A model generated the notes under the pieces. It made no database searches. It was not told the origin of the DNA and was given only the letters and a program-made list of their open reading frames with translations. Made by a program: the position numbers and the translations under genes. Shown here in pieces: positions 58,079-59,394 of a DNA stretch of 59,394 bases (position 1 is the stretch's first letter; each line of letters starts with the position of its first letter). Origin of the DNA: an uncultured Bacteroidales bacterium (GTDB taxonomy: Bacteria > Bacteroidota > Bacteroidia > Bacteroidales > P3); contig OMYR01000019.1 of NCBI GenBank assembly GCA_900315335.1, positions 1 through 59,394 on the forward strand. Direction: 5' to 3'.

Positions 58079-59394
58079 GGTTCATCCGACATTTCGAGTG
58101 ATACAGCAGTCATGCAGTGCATACAGTCTTAGTTCAAAATATCGTTGATCCCTAAAGCCGTATGCCGTTCTCTTCATTACCTTTATCTTGTTGTTGATAC
58201 CTTCTACCTTACCAGTCGATATATGACAATCATACCATGCCAGTATTCCCGTACGATGCGCCATTATCGTGGTTGCCATCTTGATTAATTGAGGAATCTT
58301 ACTCTCTTGAGCTTGTTTTACCCAATCAAGCATAACCTTTTCAGCTTCCTCCTTATTGTTTTGCGTCCATATTTCCCTGAGTTGCTCTTTAAGGTAGTAT
58401 GCCTGTGAGAGTGGCTTGTTCATATCCAATGCATTGTCAAGCCTTGTTTTATATTGCTTGTCAAAGATGTCTGTCCCGTTACTCAGCAGCAGATACCGTG
58501 AACCTTTCAATACCTTGCGTTTGTTGATATCCTTTTCCATATGGTACTGTCCCCTGCGTATATTATCCAACTTCTCATTCATCAGCTTCACTACGTGGAA
58601 ATGGTCAAACACATGGACGGCATTGGGACAATTCTCATATACGGAGGCTATAAAGGCTGCAGACAAGTCCGTCGCAACGTATTTAATATTGATGCCTTTC
58701 CTCTTTATCCGCTTCCAGAACTTATCCAGGGAATCACTGCCTTTGCCCTCACCAACATGTAGGATACGGCCGCTTCTCAAATCTACGACAATAGTCTTAT
58801 ACACGTGCCCTTTCCTGACAGCAAATTCATCTATGCCAATACTATCAACACCATCTAAGGAAGGAGGAGAGTAATGGTATTCAAGATAGTTGGTATGTAT
58901 CTCCTTGACGGTGTCCCATGAAACTCCCAACAGATTGGCAGTATCCTTCAGAGTCATACCTTTGAGAAGTCCGACAACATATTTCGCGAAACGGTGGGTA
59001 TAACAACAGCTGCCTGTGGCGAAAGGTATTGGCTCTTGGCGGTCATAATCACATCCTTTATTCCTGCACTTGTAACGCTGCACCTTCATGCGGATTATCA
59101 GTTTCTTGCCGCCTATAGGAAGACCTATAAAGTCACGGATGCGATATCCATTCTTCACCAAATGATGATGCCCGCACTGAGGACATACTTTTTGTCGCTC
59201 TTTTGATTCCACATGCAAGATAATTGTGTTACCTTTGTATTCTTCACGGGTACATTTGTGGTTATATAGACCCCAAGCGTGATATAGAAAACTGCTGTTC
59301 ATTATTGTACATTTGTTTGTGGTTATTCAAATATACAATTTGTTCGGCAGTTTTCTCCGTTTTAGACACAATCACTCGAAATGTCGGATGAACC
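58079..59394. mobile_element. ISL3-family insertion sequence, 1,316 bp to window end
   Basis: Terminal inverted repeats are perfect for 24 bases: 58079-58102 starts GGTTCATCCGACATTTCGAG, and 59371-59394 is its reverse complement. One transposase gene fills the element on the minus strand. The window ends exactly at the right repeat, so a target-site duplication (8 bp is usual for ISL3) cannot be checked. The left side is inside a 21-base array. Confidence 0.92.
58082..59302 (-). CDS. ISL3-family transposase
   Basis: The 406-residue DDE transposase has an N-terminal zinc-binding region CPQCGHHHLVKNGY (about 36-49) with CRNKGCDYDRQ. A helix-turn-helix segment follows (KDTANLLGVSWDTVKEIH, about 118-135). 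The DDE triad candidates are Asp in SIGIDEFAVRKG, Asp in YVATDLSAAFI and Glu in GKVEGINNKIKVMKRTAYG. This is the ISL3 arrangement (DDE_Tnp_ISL3). It carries out cut-and-paste movement of its own element. Its last codons and stop (RNVG, TGA) are formed by the left inverted repeat, so coding and end sequence overlap. The frame is intact, so it may still be active. Confidence 0.95.
   Translation of the reverse strand: MNSSFLYHAWGLYNHKCTREEYKGNTIILHVESKERQKVCPQCGHHHLVKNGYRIRDFIGLPIGGKKLIIRMKVQRYKCRNKGCDYDRQEPIPFATGSCCYTHRFAKYVVGLLKGMTLKDTANLLGVSWDTVKEIHTNYLEYHYSPPSLDGVDSIGIDEFAVRKGHVYKTIVVDLRSGRILHVGEGKGSDSLDKFWKRIKRKGINIKYVATDLSAAFIASVYENCPNAVHVFDHFHVVKLMNEKLDNIRRGQYHMEKDINKRKVLKGSRYLLLSNGTDIFDKQYKTRLDNALDMNKPLSQAYYLKEQLREIWTQNNKEEAEKVMLDWVKQAQESKIPQLIKMATTIMAHRTGILAWYDCHISTGKVEGINNKIKVMKRTAYGFRDQRYFELRLYALHDCCITRNVG

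Noticed and set aside
58079-58102. Link between the IS inverted repeat (containing GAGTGAT) and the TGAGTGATTA array core
   Set aside because: Seven shared bases in AT-rich context are expected by chance; the rest of the sequences differ.
1-59394. tRNA genes, rRNA genes, toxin-antitoxin or restriction systems
   Set aside because: No tRNA T-loop sequence, rRNA motif or known defence protein was recognised in a manual reading; a covariance scan could still find a missed tRNA.

Overview
The window is AT-rich bacterial chromosome from a member of Bacteroidota, most likely Bacteroidales. The sequence reasons are: genes for type IX secretion (T9SS) cargo with type A and type B C-terminal sorting domains; a PorD-like T9SS factor next to bamD, rpoZ and coaBC; promoters of the Bacteroidota form (TTTG, about 19 bases, TAnnTTTG); a fused FAD/NAD-binding plus glutamate-synthase-like oxidoreductase; a NfeD plus flotillin-like (FloA) pair; and a GH3-family adenylating enzyme. 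Species cannot be named from sequence alone. Both ends look like repeat- or phage-driven contig breaks: the left end lies inside prophage genes and the right end stops exactly at the inverted repeat of an ISL3-type insertion sequence.

Layout. 1-1901: phage remnant, with a capsid-protease-like fragment, two tail-fibre-like proteins and a GH24 lysozyme. 2223-5442: kbl, a SAM hydrolase and a lone DppC-type permease. 5540-10380, minus strand: tgt, an LptF/G-type permease, a GH3-type enzyme, sufE and sufT. 11116-23920, plus strand: the Nfn-like fusion, M17 aminopeptidase, pdxA, ligA, mtaB, a GH3 hexosaminidase/beta-lactamase fusion and a DUF2400 protein. 24099-29251: porin, acyl-CoA ligase and C-terminal processing protease. 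29503-34144: large signal peptidase I, a degenerate OmpR-type regulator and a GT2/phosphoglycosyltransferase-like fusion. 34549-37465: two tandem T9SS cargo paralogues. 37641-41193: argS, clpS, nfeD, floA. 41308-43557: T9SS type B cargo. 43876-48873: bamD, rpoZ, coaBC, porD and an aminotransferase. 49182-55162: an RlmI-like methyltransferase, alaS and typA. 55214-55567: RNase P RNA. 55643-57897, minus strand: a small exported protein, a META-domain protein and mltG. 58079-59394: the ISL3-type element.

Functionally most of the window is housekeeping (translation, tRNA modification, DNA ligation, Fe-S assembly, cofactor synthesis) mixed with envelope biogenesis: BamD, LptF/G, LepB, MltG, porin, PorD and three exported T9SS substrates. 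No restriction, CRISPR, toxin-antitoxin or secondary-metabolite system was seen, and no tRNA or rRNA gene was recognised.

The most unusual signal is non-coding. At least fifteen intergenic regions carry short tandem arrays with a strict 21-base period. Each unit has a variable, often near-palindromic core (usually TGTTTAACATTA-like, sometimes TGAGTGATTA-, TGTCCCACATTA- or CAGTGAAAC-like) and an A/T linker. I do not recognise this family. Its periodicity (two helical turns), restriction to intergenic DNA and core swapping make it the best candidate here for an undescribed system.
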